Origin: Acidobacteriota bacterium
GTDB lineage: Bacteria; Acidobacteriota; Blastocatellia; Pyrinomonadales; Pyrinomonadaceae
Direction: 5' to 3'
Length of the DNA stretch: 64,000 nt
Assembly (NCBI GenBank): GCA_019639135.1
Contig: JAHBSL010000007.1
Location: forward strand, 96,345-160,344
The position numbers and the translations under genes were made by a program. Positions 24,752-33,454 of the stretch are shown here, one piece after another. The notes beneath the pieces were generated by a model that had not been told where the DNA came from, ran no database searches, and saw only the letters and a list, made by a program, of their open reading frames with translations. How positions within the stretch are numbered: position 1 is the first letter of the stretch; each line of letters starts with the position of its first letter.

Positions 24752-26869
24752 ATGGCTTTGACCCGCATCGAACTCGACGAACCGCGAGCACTTTCGCTCG
24801 AACGCAAGATACAAATGCACGAGGCCCGCGAGGGCATCATCGAACGGCTTGCCCGCGACCTGCCGGAGAGCATCGACCTCGAACGCTTTCTGAACGTCGT
24901 CGTTTCTGAGATCGGGCGAATGCTCGAGGCCGACCGCTGCGACGTCCTCCAGCTTGTCGATGAAAAAGAGCTAAAGATCAGCCACGAATGGCGGCGGGAT
25001 GCAAAGATCCCTTCGAGCAAGGGGACGGTAATCCCGGTCGATGCCAAGCGGCTCGTTACGCAATTTGATATCTCAAAACCGATCCGGATAAACGACACGG
25101 CAGAGACGAAGGACGCGACGCTCAAGTTCTTCGCAAAGGCGCTTGAGACGCGTTCGCTGCTAATAATCCCGATCAGGCTGAGCGGCGAGGTCATCGGCCT
25201 GCTTGGGCTCCACGATACGCGGCAACCGCGGGTCTGGCTCGATGAGGAAGTGCAGTTTCTCGAATCTATCGCCCAGCAGCTCGCCATCGGCTATCAATAC
25301 ACCCGGCTTTACGTCACGCAGGAGCAGGAAACGCGGCGGACGAACGCACTGCTCGAGATAGCCAACACGCTCAACTCGCATTCTGATTTCAACGAGGTTT
25401 CCGACCGCGCGCTTGAGCGGGCTATCAGCCTTGTCGGAGCCGATTACGGCGCTCTCGGGGTTATCGACAACGCCGGCGAACGCATCTCGCTGCAATCCTT
25501 CAAAACCGCCGAGGGTATCACTCCCGGCAAGCTGCTGAAGATGGTCGAATCGCACGGCCGCTCGCTTCGCATCGACACCTTTCCGGCGGTCGCCGACCTG
25601 ATCCGCGACGGGAAAACGAAGTCGCTGACCGATTCGCAGCTTCCGCTTCCGATCAAGATAATTTTCAACCGGACGCTCGGCGGCAAGGCGGCGTTGCTTA
25701 CTCCGGTTCGCGTCGGCGGGGCGACCTATGGGCTGCTCGGCTTCGTCTGGGGCGAGGTGACGTCGTTCGAGAAGCACGATGTCGCCTTGGTCGAGGGCAT
25801 CGCCGACCAGATCGGCACCGCGCTCGAACGCGACCAACTTTCGGCCGAGGTGATGCGGCTCAAGGCCGAACTCCATCAGCGGCAGAGCGAAATAATCGGC
25901 CAGGCACCCTCGATCCGGCGTGCCATCGAGCTCGCTCTCAACGTCGCCGATGCCAACGCGACCGTGCTGATCGAAGGCGAAAGCGGCACGGGCAAGGAAC
26001 TGCTCGCCAACCTGATCCATTTCAATTCCGGCCGCGAGGGCGGGCCATATGTGAAGATCAACTGCGGTGCGATCCCGGAGACGCTGCTTGAATCGGAGCT
26101 CTTCGGCCACGAGAAAGGAGCCTTTACCGATGCCCGAAGCGACCGCCGCGGCCGGTTTGAAGAAGCCGATGGCGGAACGCTTTTCCTCGATGAGATCGGC
26201 GAGATGCCGATGCAGGCACAGGTGAAGCTGCTCCGCGTTTTGCAGGACGGCGAGCTGACCCGCGTCGGTGGAAACAAGGTGATCAAGACCGATGTTCGCG
26301 TCGTAGCCGCGACCAACATTGACCTCGAACGGGCGGCCGAAGAAGGCCGTTTCCGCCGCGACCTTTTCTACAGGCTCTCGGTATTTCCGATCAAGCTGCC
26401 GCCGCTCCGCGAACGGGTCGAGGACATCCACCCGCTCGTCTTTCATTTTCTCGAACGGGCGAAGGAGAAGACCGGCCGCCACATCAACGGCATCTCGAAA
26501 GAGGCTCTTCGCGCGCTCGTCGCGTACGATTGGCCGGGCAACGTCCGCGAACTTGAGAACGCCATCGAGCGTGCGGTGATCATCGCCTCCGGGCGGCAGA
26601 TCGAACTCGACGACCTGCCCGAAGCCATCGGCCGGACCGCCGACGACACCGAGGCCGTAAACCGCCACGAACGCGCCGTCGCCGCCGCCGACGGAAACGC
26701 GAAAGGTATCTTCATCGCCCTGCCCGCCTCAATGGAACAGATCGAACGCCGGGCGATCGAAGCCACGCTCGAATATACCGAAGGCGACAAATCCCGCGCC
26801 GCCCGCCTCCTCGACATCGGCCGCAAAACCCTCTACCGAAAGCTCGACCAATACGAAACCGAAGAATGA
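24752..26869 (+). CDS. Two-GAF sigma-54-type transcriptional activator (AAA+, Fis HTH)
   Basis: A 705-residue regulator. Two GAF domains cover about residues 35-190 and 205-365. The AAA+ domain follows: Walker A GESGTGKE (about 409), [12 protein letters not shown], and Walker [13 protein letters not shown], with the arginine-rich [14 protein letters not shown]. The C-terminal Fis-type helix-turn-helix is [21 protein letters not shown]. The sigma-54 contact loop reads GAFTDA in place of GAFTGA, a known natural variant that may alter or weaken sigma-54 contact. There is no receiver domain, so a ligand or redox signal sensed by GAF probably controls it. Confidence 0.9.
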   Translation: MALTRIELDEPRALSLERKIQMHEAREGIIERLARDLPESIDLERFLNVVVSEIGRMLEADRCDVLQLVDEKELKISHEWRRDAKIPSSKGTVIPVDAKRLVTQFDISKPIRINDTAETKDATLKFFAKALETRSLLIIPIRLSGEVIGLLGLHDTRQPRVWLDEEVQFLESIAQQLAIGYQYTRLYVTQEQETRRTNALLEIANTLNSHSDFNEVSDRALERAISLVGADYGALGVIDNAGERISLQSFKTAEGITPGKLLKMVESHGRSLRIDTFPAVADLIRDGKTKSLTDSQLPLPIKIIFNRTLGGKAALLTPVRVGGATYGLLGFVWGEVTSFEKHDVALVEGIADQIGTALERDQLSAEVMRLKAELHQRQSEIIGQAPSIRRAIELALNVADANATVLIEGESGTGKELLANLIHFNSGREGGPYVKINCGAIPETLLESELFGHEKGAFTDARSDRRGRFEEADGGTLFLDEIGEMPMQAQVKLLRVLQDGELTRVGGNKVIKTDVRVVAATNIDLERAAEEGRFRRDLFYRLSVFPIKLPPLRERVEDIHPLVFHFLERAKEKTGRHINGISKEALRALVAYDWPGNVRELENAIERAVIIASGRQIELDDLPEAIGRTADDTEAVNRHERAVAAADGNAKGIFIALPASMEQIERRAIEATLEYTEGDKSRAARLLDIGRKTLYRKLDQYETEE

Positions 26870-27067
26870 TCGGTGTTTATGCAGAAGCCTGCACGTAAGT
26901 AAGGGCGATTCATCCAATTGCAGAATGCGGAAGGTGGAATCTAGAGCCCGCTCTGTCAGGCCTCTTGACACCGCTGTTACACTGAATTAAACAGACCAAT
27001 ATCGCCCAAATCTCGAGCAACCTTGAAGTTTCGACGGGCGAGAAAGATGATTCAAAAAAAAGAAGAA

Positions 27068-27835
27068 ATGAAACATCAAAAGAGTAAATTTCACACGAGG
27101 TTTTGTGTCTTGCTGCTTTTCGTTTCGTTCGCGGCTCTCACGAATGGCGTTCTCGGGCAGAACGCGACCGACAAATCTTCGGTACCTGCACCTAGCGAGG
27201 AGAAGTTTGAACCGGGCGGCGACTTTGCAGTCGTCAACTGGTATGACAGCGGGTGCCCTGTTGGTAACTATAAGTTCGAATCTGGCGTCGATTGCGAAGA
27301 AAGTCCCAGATGGAACCATACGCAACAACTTCATTTGCTTTACGATCGCAATGGCAAGATTTGGAACGAGATCTCCCGCAATCCACAGAACCCCAAGCAC
27401 CCAAGTTTAGCAAAGAAAGAAGGATTCAAGCCGGTCGGGATGTTTCTTGGCGAATGGGGGCGTGTCGTCCTCAGACTTGTTGCCGTATCCGAACATTGGT
27501 ACGAAGTTGAGGTTAATTATAAGACGAGGGAAACGATATATGCCCCACGTTTTGGCGAGATGTGGCGGGCGGTTTCATGGTGCTTGGTGCTTCAAAAACA
27601 CGAAATGATAGTCGATAACCCGGAAGTAAAGTTCCTGGACGCAATCGACGGTAAGCCAGTAGCAGAATTCGATGGTCAGTCGGAACTGGAATTGTCGGTT
27701 GATGTAATTGAAGGAGATTGGGCGAGGGTGATGCTCAGGCGTGATGAGAAATTGCTTTATGGTTGGGTTCGCTGGCGAGACGGCCGGAAGTTTCTCGTGA
27801 AATTTAGTCTCGGCACTGAGCTTTATTCAGGTTAA
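27068..27835 (+). CDS. Secreted protein of unknown function
   Basis: A 255-residue protein whose start I place at MKHQKSKFHTRF (27068) because a purine-rich GAAGAA precedes it and a signal peptide (cleavage near VLG-QNA) follows at once. The body has many Trp and Tyr residues and SH3-like patterns (EWGRVVLRLVAV, GDWARVMLRR, YGWVRWRDGRKF), which suggests two bacterial SH3-like beta units. Cys residues at WYDSGCP and GVDCEES may form a disulfide. Codon use is less GC-rich than in neighbours. No function is assigned. Confidence 0.6.
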   Translation: MKHQKSKFHTRFCVLLLFVSFAALTNGVLGQNATDKSSVPAPSEEKFEPGGDFAVVNWYDSGCPVGNYKFESGVDCEESPRWNHTQQLHLLYDRNGKIWNEISRNPQNPKHPSLAKKEGFKPVGMFLGEWGRVVLRLVAVSEHWYEVEVNYKTRETIYAPRFGEMWRAVSWCLVLQKHEMIVDNPEVKFLDAIDGKPVAEFDGQSELELSVDVIEGDWARVMLRRDEKLLYGWVRWRDGRKFLVKFSLGTELYSG

Positions 27836-27896
27836 TTGTGGCACACTTGGGTCGAAAAGCCTTGCCATTGTTATGGTCATTTGGTAATTTGCAATC

Positions 27897-28130
27897 ATGA
27901 TCGCGGAAGAGAAACTCATCGCCAAGATCAACAGCCTGCCGCCCGGCGAGGTTGATAAAGTGCGCGAGTTTGTCGATGGCTTGTTGCAGAAATGCGGTGT
28001 TCCGAGGAACGGCCAAAAACGTCTTTCGATGCAGGAACGCGCAGATTGGATCGAGCGCTGGGCCAAGGGACAAAGTTACGATACTCCGGTGCTCCTTGAA
28101 GATGGCCGCGAGATCATCTACGAAGATTGA
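27897..28130 (+). CDS. Putative antitoxin partner of PIN toxin
   Basis: A 77-residue acidic protein, starting MIAEEKLIAKINSLPPGEVD, with a helical N-terminus and an extended C-terminus ending LEDGREIIYED. Small proteins of this build commonly precede PIN toxins, wrapping round the nuclease with their C-terminus. The PIN gene begins 12 bases downstream. The antitoxin role rests on this context. Confidence 0.65.
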   Translation: MIAEEKLIAKINSLPPGEVDKVREFVDGLLQKCGVPRNGQKRLSMQERADWIERWAKGQSYDTPVLLEDGREIIYED

Positions 28131-28142
28131 TAAAGTACACTC

Positions 28143-28580
28143 TTGGATCACCTCGCTGACACTAACATAATTCTTCGTCTCGCCGAACCTGCCCATCCGA
28201 TGCATGCGGTAGCGTTGGCCGCCGTTAAGAAACTATTCGCTAACGGGCACAACATCTGCTTGATCCCGCAAAATCTTATCGAATTTTGGAGCGTTGCGAC
28301 TCGTCCCGCCGATAGGAATGGCTTAGGTCAAACACCTGAAAAGGTCGATAACGACGTAGGTGTTCTTGAAAGTATTTTTACAGTTCTTCCTGATAATGCC
28401 AGCATCTACCCGGAATGGCGCCGACTGGTTATTGCTCATTCCGTTTCCGGCAAACAGGTTCACGACGCACGGATCGCCGCGGCAATGAACGTCCATCAGA
28501 TCACCAACATTCTGACTTTCAACGGCGATGATTTTAAGCGCTTTCCGAGTGTGACTGTGATCGATCCGGAAAGCCTATAG
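28143..28580 (+). CDS. PIN domain toxin (VapC-like ribonuclease), TTG start
   Basis: A 145-residue PIN-domain protein. The acidic residues of the active site are visible: HLADTNIILRL near the start, IPQNLIEFWSVATR, and GKQVHDARIAAAM and ILTFNGDDFKRF near the end. VapC-type toxins cut tRNA or rRNA. The only sensible start is TTG at 28143 (decoded as Met), 12 bases after the antitoxin, with no strong ribosome site, so translation is probably weak and coupled. The specific RNA target is unknown. Confidence 0.82.
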   Translation: MDHLADTNIILRLAEPAHPMHAVALAAVKKLFANGHNICLIPQNLIEFWSVATRPADRNGLGQTPEKVDNDVGVLESIFTVLPDNASIYPEWRRLVIAHSVSGKQVHDARIAAAMNVHQITNILTFNGDDFKRFPSVTVIDPESL

Positions 28581-28661
28581 AACTTCTCAGAGGTGCGGAG
28601 TCATTTGGCCAGTTAGAGATGAAACTCCAACCAGCCGGCTGAAGCCGGGACTCGAAACTTC

Positions 28662-28722
28662 GCAACTCCGCAACTCCGCAACTCTGCAACTCCGCAACTC
28701 TGCAACTCTCAACTCTCAACTC
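28662..28722 (+). repeat. Tandem repeat of about 8 bp (GCAACTCY)
   Basis: About eight copies of GCAACTCC/GCAACTCT and the shorter CAACTCT follow one another between the PIN toxin gene and the DUF2442 gene. Just upstream (28634-28648) lies a small palindrome, CCGGCTGAAGCCGG. There is no sign of coding. Confidence 0.8.
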
Positions 28723-28788
28723 AATCCCGGGGTTGCGGCGGGTGGCGGTTTTTCGGTATCTTTAGGTAGTTATTGGGTAGGGGAGTTT

Positions 28789-29031
28789 ATGAGCCTTTCG
28801 GCGGTAAATGTCAGGCCACTTGCGGTGGACGTTATGTGCAGCGACGATGCTCTCAGGGTCGCGCTCGCGGATGGGCGTGCCGTCTCGGTTCCGCTGACGT
28901 GGTTTCCGCGGCTTGAGAATGCCTCGCCGCAGGAGCGAAAGGCGTGGCGGCTGATCGGCGGCGGGCTCGGCATTCGCTGGGAAGCGATCGACGAGGACGT
29001 CTCGGTCGAGAATCTGCTCCGTCTCCGGTAA
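28789..29031 (+). CDS. DUF2442 protein
   Basis: An 80-residue protein with the DUF2442 pattern: [20 protein letters not shown], then [19 protein letters not shown], then [20 protein letters not shown]2442 proteins often occur with DUF4160 partners, possibly as toxin-antitoxin or phage-related pairs. No DUF4160 gene is next to it here. It precedes selB by 76 bases. Confidence 0.85.
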   Translation: MSLSAVNVRPLAVDVMCSDDALRVALADGRAVSVPLTWFPRLENASPQERKAWRLIGGGLGIRWEAIDEDVSVENLLRLR

Positions 29032-29107
29032 CGCGAATCCGAACTTCAAGATTGGGCCGCCCGCATTGCCGGGCGGTTTCGAGTTTTTGGCGCGAGCGAA
29101 AAAAGAG

Positions 29108-31018
29108 ATGGACATCATCGTCGGGACAGCGGGCCACATCGACCACGGCAAAACGGCGCTCGTCCGGGCGCTGACCGGCACGGACGCCGACCGCCTGCCC
29201 GAGGAAAAACAACGCGGCATCACCATCGACATCGGCTTTGCCGAGCTTGAGCTTGAGGGAACGCACTTCGGCTTTGTCGATGTGCCCGGCCACGAACGCT
29301 TCGTAAAAAATATGCTCGCCGGTGCGAGCGGCATCGATCTCGTGCTGCTCGTCATCGCGGCGGATGAAGGCGTTATGCCGCAGACCCGCGAACACTTTGA
29401 GATCTGCCGCCTGCTCGGGCTCGGCCGCGGCATCGTTGTGTTGACCAAAAGCGACCTCGCCGATGAGGAGACGCTAGAGCTCGCCCGGCTTGATGCCGAG
29501 GAGCTTGTTGCGGGTTCGTTTCTCGAAAGTGCTCCCGTCATTCCCGTCAGCTCCGTTACAGGCGACGGCATCGCAGAACTCCGCGGGGCACTTGCCGAGG
29601 CCGCACGGGCCGCCGCGGGCTCGAAGCAAACCTACCGCCACGCCGCATTTCTCCCCATCGACCGCAGCTTTGTCGTGAAAGGCTTTGGCACGGTCGCGAC
29701 CGGAACGCTCGCTTCGGGCGAGCTTCGCGAGGGCGGCGAGATTGAGCTTTTGCCCGAGGGCCGGCGGCTCCGCATCCGCGGTCTGCAGACACACGGGCGG
29801 ACGGTCGGCTCGGTACACGCCGGCCAGCGGACGGCCGTCAACCTTGCCGGCATCGACCATTCGGAAGTAGCTCGCGGGCAGGTGCTCGCAGCTCCGGGCG
29901 TCCTCCGGCCGACGCAGATCATCGATTCGCGGGTCGAGTTGCTTGCCGGTTCGCCGCGGCCGCTCAAGAGTCGGCAGCGTGTTCGCGTCCATATCGGCAC
30001 CGCCGAGGTGCTTGCCCGCGTTGCCGTTATGAACGAGGCCGGCGAGCTTCCGCCGGGCGAGCGGGGCGATGTTCAGCTTCGGCTCGAATCGCCGGTGGCG
30101 TGCCGGTTCGGTGACCGTTTTATCTTACGCAGCTATTCGCCGCAGCAGACCATCGGCGGCGGCGAGGTGCTCGAACCGCACGCATCGCGGGCCCGGAAAC
30201 GCGACTTTACGCATCGAGCCGGGCGAGCCGCATTGCTCTCCGCCGCGAAAGAGAACCCGGCCGAACTTGTCAGCGTTTTCGTCGCATCCGCGGGCGAACG
30301 AGGGCCAACGGCTGAGGACATCAACGCCCGGCTTGGTCTCTCCGCCGGGGCGTTCGGCGAGGCACTCGGTTCGGCGAAAGGCATAAAACCGCTCGGCGGG
30401 ATGATGTTCGAAGCGGGAGTGGCGGAGCGGCTTTCGGCAAGGCTATTGAAAGCGGTCGGGGAATTTCACACCCGCGAGCCGCTCGCAGCAGGAATGCCGC
30501 GTGAAACGCTCCGCGAGGCTGCGTTTCGCCGCCTGCCGGCCGAGGTTTTCGCGGCGGTGGCCGAGGAGCTTATCACAGCCGGCAAGATTTCGGTCGAACG
30601 CGACCTCATCCGGCTTGCCTCGCACCGGACCGAGCTTTCGCCCGACGAGCGAGCGGTTAAGGAAAAACTCTCGGCGATCTACTCGGAGGCCGGGCTCGAA
30701 CCGCCAAAGCTCGATGAAGCTCTCGCAGCAGCCCGCGGCGGGCTTTCATCTGCTGCAGCCCGGAAGATATTCGAGATGCTCATCCGCTCCGGTGAGCTAA
30801 CGAAGGTCACCGACGAATATTATTTCCCTGCCGCTTCGCTTGAGGAGCTGACAGCCGCGGTTCGCAAGTTCGCGGAGACGGCACCGGACAGGCTGATCGA
30901 CGTCGCAAAGTTCAAGGAGCTCGCCGGCATTTCGCGAAAATATGCCATCCCGCTGCTTGAACACTTTGACCGCACCCGCGTAACCCGCCGGGCCGGCGAC
31001 AAGCGGCTCGTTTTGTAA
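29108..31018 (+). CDS. selB: Selenocysteine-specific translation elongation factor
   Basis: A 636-residue GTPase that delivers selenocysteyl-tRNA to UGA codons followed by a SECIS hairpin. GTP motifs are [44 protein letters not shown] and TKSDL. EF-Tu-like beta domains follow. The C-terminal third contains winged-helix units that bind the SECIS RNA, ending [21 protein letters not shown] took the ATG at 29108 ([12 protein letters not shown]), the normal family N-terminus. selA, selD and tRNA-Sec are not in the window. Confidence 0.95.
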   Translation: MDIIVGTAGHIDHGKTALVRALTGTDADRLPEEKQRGITIDIGFAELELEGTHFGFVDVPGHERFVKNMLAGASGIDLVLLVIAADEGVMPQTREHFEICRLLGLGRGIVVLTKSDLADEETLELARLDAEELVAGSFLESAPVIPVSSVTGDGIAELRGALAEAARAAAGSKQTYRHAAFLPIDRSFVVKGFGTVATGTLASGELREGGEIELLPEGRRLRIRGLQTHGRTVGSVHAGQRTAVNLAGIDHSEVARGQVLAAPGVLRPTQIIDSRVELLAGSPRPLKSRQRVRVHIGTAEVLARVAVMNEAGELPPGERGDVQLRLESPVACRFGDRFILRSYSPQQTIGGGEVLEPHASRARKRDFTHRAGRAALLSAAKENPAELVSVFVASAGERGPTAEDINARLGLSAGAFGEALGSAKGIKPLGGMMFEAGVAERLSARLLKAVGEFHTREPLAAGMPRETLREAAFRRLPAEVFAAVAEELITAGKISVERDLIRLASHRTELSPDERAVKEKLSAIYSEAGLEPPKLDEALAAARGGLSSAAARKIFEMLIRSGELTKVTDEYYFPAASLEELTAAVRKFAETAPDRLIDVAKFKELAGISRKYAIPLLEHFDRTRVTRRAGDKRLVL

Positions 31019-31044
31019 CGCATAGGTTGCGATCGGCAACGCAA

Positions 31045-31133
31045 TTGAACGCGGATAGAGCGGATAGAGCAGATCGAACGGATGTTCTTGGCCTATCCGT
31101 GGAGATCCGCCTGATCCGTGAAATCCGCGTTCA
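31045..31133. repeat. Imperfect palindromic intergenic element, copy 1
   Basis: Begins TTGAACGCGGAT and ends ATCCGCGTTCA, with inner motifs GCGGATAGA and ATCCGCCTGATCCG. A related element lies at 46633-46731 with the same ends. It lies between selB and the sigma factor gene. It could fold as RNA or be a dispersed non-autonomous repeat. Confidence 0.65.
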
Positions 31134-31223
31134 GAGCCTCCGACTCAGGCTCCTTTGGATCATTGGTGGCCGCTTTACAGATGTTTCGGTTCAACTGTAG
31201 CGCTAACAGCGGGCACAAAATGG

Positions 31224-31232
31224 TGCTAAAAT
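31224..31232 (+). promoter_or_regulatory. Possible extended -10 promoter of the 31250 sigma factor
   Basis: TGC-TAAAAT lies 17 bases before the ATG at 31250. No clear -35 is present, so this is a weak candidate. Confidence 0.3.
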
Positions 31233-31249
31233 CCTAGCCGGTCCCCGAA

Positions 31250-32197
31250 ATGGTTTCCCCGCTCGAAAAACACTCTCACGCGATAACCGAGGCCGTCGGC
31301 CGCGTGGTTTCGCGTGCGGAGAATGCCCGCGGGCTGGCGGCCGATGACCTGCGGCCGCGAGTCGCGGCCTCGCTCGAGAAGTTTTACGCAAAGAACGGCA
31401 CCGAACCCGACCGGCAGGAGATACGCGACTTCATCGACGAGATCCGTGCCGATGATCTTTGTCTGATAATCGCCTGCGAACGCGGAGACGACGAAGCATG
31501 GGAATACCTGGTCGCAAATTTCGACCCGACTGTCCGCTCGGCCGCACGCAAGATGACCTCGAACGCAGAGGATGCGGACGACCTTGCCGGCTCGATCTGG
31601 GCCGAACTCCACGGGCTCCGCCGCGATGCCGAGGGCAGGAAGAAGAGCAAACTTGCCTATTACTCGGGCCGCGGATCGCTTGCCGGATGGCTGCGGGCGG
31701 TCGTTTCGCAGCTTGCCGTCGATGAGTTTCGCAAGCAGTCAAAGCTAGTCCAGATCGAAGAGGACCGTGAGTTTGAGAACCTCGCAAACGAGGCTTCGAT
31801 GTCGGACAACGGCCTCGTCGCCCATGCGACGAACCCAGAGGAGCAACTGACCGAAAGCCGCACCTCGGCCGACGTCGTCGCCGCACTTGGCGAGGCGGTC
31901 GCGGCGCTTGAGGACGAGGACCGGCTGCTGCTAAAGCTCTATTATTTTGACGACCTGAAACTCAAGGATATTGCCGCAACCTTCGGTTATCACGAGGCGA
32001 CGGCCAGCCGAAAGCTTTCGCGGATACAGCAGGATATCCGCAAAGCGGTCGAGAAAACGCTCCGCCAGCGGCATGGCTGGACGGAAATCGAGGTAAAGCG
32101 GCACCTCGCAGAAGCTGCTGAAAAAACAGGGTTTAGCTTTGAGCGGGTGCTGGCGGGCGTCGTCGTCCTGATGGCGGTGCAAGAAATGCTCCGCTGA
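31250..32197 (+). CDS. RNA polymerase sigma-70 family factor with long N- and C-terminal extensions
   Basis: A 315-residue sigma factor. An N-terminal extension of about 75 residues precedes region 2 (DEAWEYLVANFDPTVRSAAR, DADDLAGSIWAELHG, GSLAGWLRAVVSQLAVDEFR). Region 4 is at LEDEDRLLLKLYYFDDLKLK, then the helix-turn-helix TFGYHEATASRKLSRIQ. The C-terminal extension (about 45 residues) ends in a hydrophobic stretch VLAGVVVLMAVQEML, unusual for a sigma factor and possibly a contact site or membrane tether. A zinc-finger anti-sigma-like gene follows at 32261. Confidence 0.85.
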   Translation: MVSPLEKHSHAITEAVGRVVSRAENARGLAADDLRPRVAASLEKFYAKNGTEPDRQEIRDFIDEIRADDLCLIIACERGDDEAWEYLVANFDPTVRSAARKMTSNAEDADDLAGSIWAELHGLRRDAEGRKKSKLAYYSGRGSLAGWLRAVVSQLAVDEFRKQSKLVQIEEDREFENLANEASMSDNGLVAHATNPEEQLTESRTSADVVAALGEAVAALEDEDRLLLKLYYFDDLKLKDIAATFGYHEATASRKLSRIQQDIRKAVEKTLRQRHGWTEIEVKRHLAEAAEKTGFSFERVLAGVVVLMAVQEMLR

Positions 32198-32260
32198 AGC
32201 GTTCCCTTAATGCGGGGTTATGGCAATTGGCCTGCCCTCGAGGCCCGATGAGGCAAGAAA

Positions 32261-33451
32261 ATGGCGATGGAATTCGACAAAGAGATGGACGCACTCCTTA
32301 AAAGGATGTCCGCATTCGGCGAGCGGCCGGGCGGCCGGGCGGAGCCGCACCTCGATGCCGAAGAGATCGCTGCATTTGCCGAGAATGTCATTCCCGGTTC
32401 AGTAAGAACGAGATACATTACGCATTTTGCCGACTGCGGACGCTGCCGGACGATACTCGCCGATGCCATCGCCTTGAACGCGGCGGAACCGGCGGTTTCG
32501 GCGGCGGCTCCGAGTGTGGTCACGGCAGGGGCGGTAGTGCGCGAAACGCCGTGGTACCGGAAGCTCTTTTCGGTGCCGAAGCTTGCCTATGGAATGGCGG
32601 GCTTGATCGTGATGTTTGGCGGGCTTATCGCCTACACTGCGTTGTTCAATATGCAGGGCGGCGATACGCAAGTCTCGCAGGTTCAGCGTGAGGAAAGCTC
32701 ACCTGTTGCCGCAGAACCGACCGAGACGCCGGTCTCAATGGCCGACTCTCTAGCAAACATTGCCGTACCTTCACAGGCCGGCCCGGAGGAAAAGCCCGGC
32801 GGGCCTTTGACGAGCGCTCTTGATCAACCCGAACGCGAGATCGCCTCGGCCCGAAGCCATCGCGGCCCGAATGCCGGCAGAACGGACGTCCGATCGGCAG
32901 AAGAGCTTTCGAGGATCGAGCGCGACCTTGCGCTTATCGAACCGGCCGCAGGCCCACCGCCTGCAAAACAGATCCCGCCGCCTCCGCCGGTTCCGGTCGA
33001 GGAGATCGTCGTCGCCGAAGCCGCACCGGCCCCAACCGCCGATGCGACCCGCGAGCAGCTCGCGGCACGCCAGCAGGCCGCCAATGTCTCGACCAACGTT
33101 CAGAACCAAAGCGGGCCGAGCTTCCGCAATGAACGGGCGCAGCGTGATGAGGACCGGGCACGGACGAGTGCCGTTACCGAAGCGCAGAAAGCTCGGGGCG
33201 CCGAAAGACGCGCGGCAAAGCGTTCCGTGCCGCAGGATGATGCTCCGCAGCGACGCACCGTTAGCGGAAAGAGCTTTGAACTACGCGGCGGCGTTTGGTT
33301 CGACGCGGCTTACCGCGGCGAGGCAACGGTAAATGTCCAACGCGGTTCCGAAGATTACCAGAAGCTCGAATCCGGCCTTCGCCGCATTGCACAGCGGTTC
33401 AGCGAACCGGTCGTTGCGGTCTGGAAAGGCAAGGCTTACCGCATCCAGTAA
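32261..33451 (+). CDS. Membrane-bound anti-sigma-like factor with zinc-finger motif
   Basis: A 396-residue protein. An N-terminal zf-HC2-like motif HFADCGRCR (HxxxCxxC, about residues 50-58) is typical of zinc-dependent anti-sigma factors. One membrane segment lies near residues 108-127 (YGMAGLIVMFGGLIAYTALF). A long Pro/Ala/Glu-rich periplasmic region follows, with a small folded C-terminal unit (SFELRGGVWFDAAYRGEATV). It follows the sigma factor gene by 63 bases. It probably holds that sigma factor at the membrane until a signal arrives. Confidence 0.82.
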   Translation: MAMEFDKEMDALLKRMSAFGERPGGRAEPHLDAEEIAAFAENVIPGSVRTRYITHFADCGRCRTILADAIALNAAEPAVSAAAPSVVTAGAVVRETPWYRKLFSVPKLAYGMAGLIVMFGGLIAYTALFNMQGGDTQVSQVQREESSPVAAEPTETPVSMADSLANIAVPSQAGPEEKPGGPLTSALDQPEREIASARSHRGPNAGRTDVRSAEELSRIERDLALIEPAAGPPPAKQIPPPPPVPVEEIVVAEAAPAPTADATREQLAARQQAANVSTNVQNQSGPSFRNERAQRDEDRARTSAVTEAQKARGAERRAAKRSVPQDDAPQRRTVSGKSFELRGGVWFDAAYRGEATVNVQRGSEDYQKLESGLRRIAQRFSEPVVAVWKGKAYRIQ

Positions 33452-33454
33452 GGC

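Noticed and set aside
28662..28722. 8-bp tandem repeat considered as CRISPR or iteron origin
   Set aside because: Units are too short and contiguous for CRISPR; no replication initiator gene or AT-rich region is nearby.
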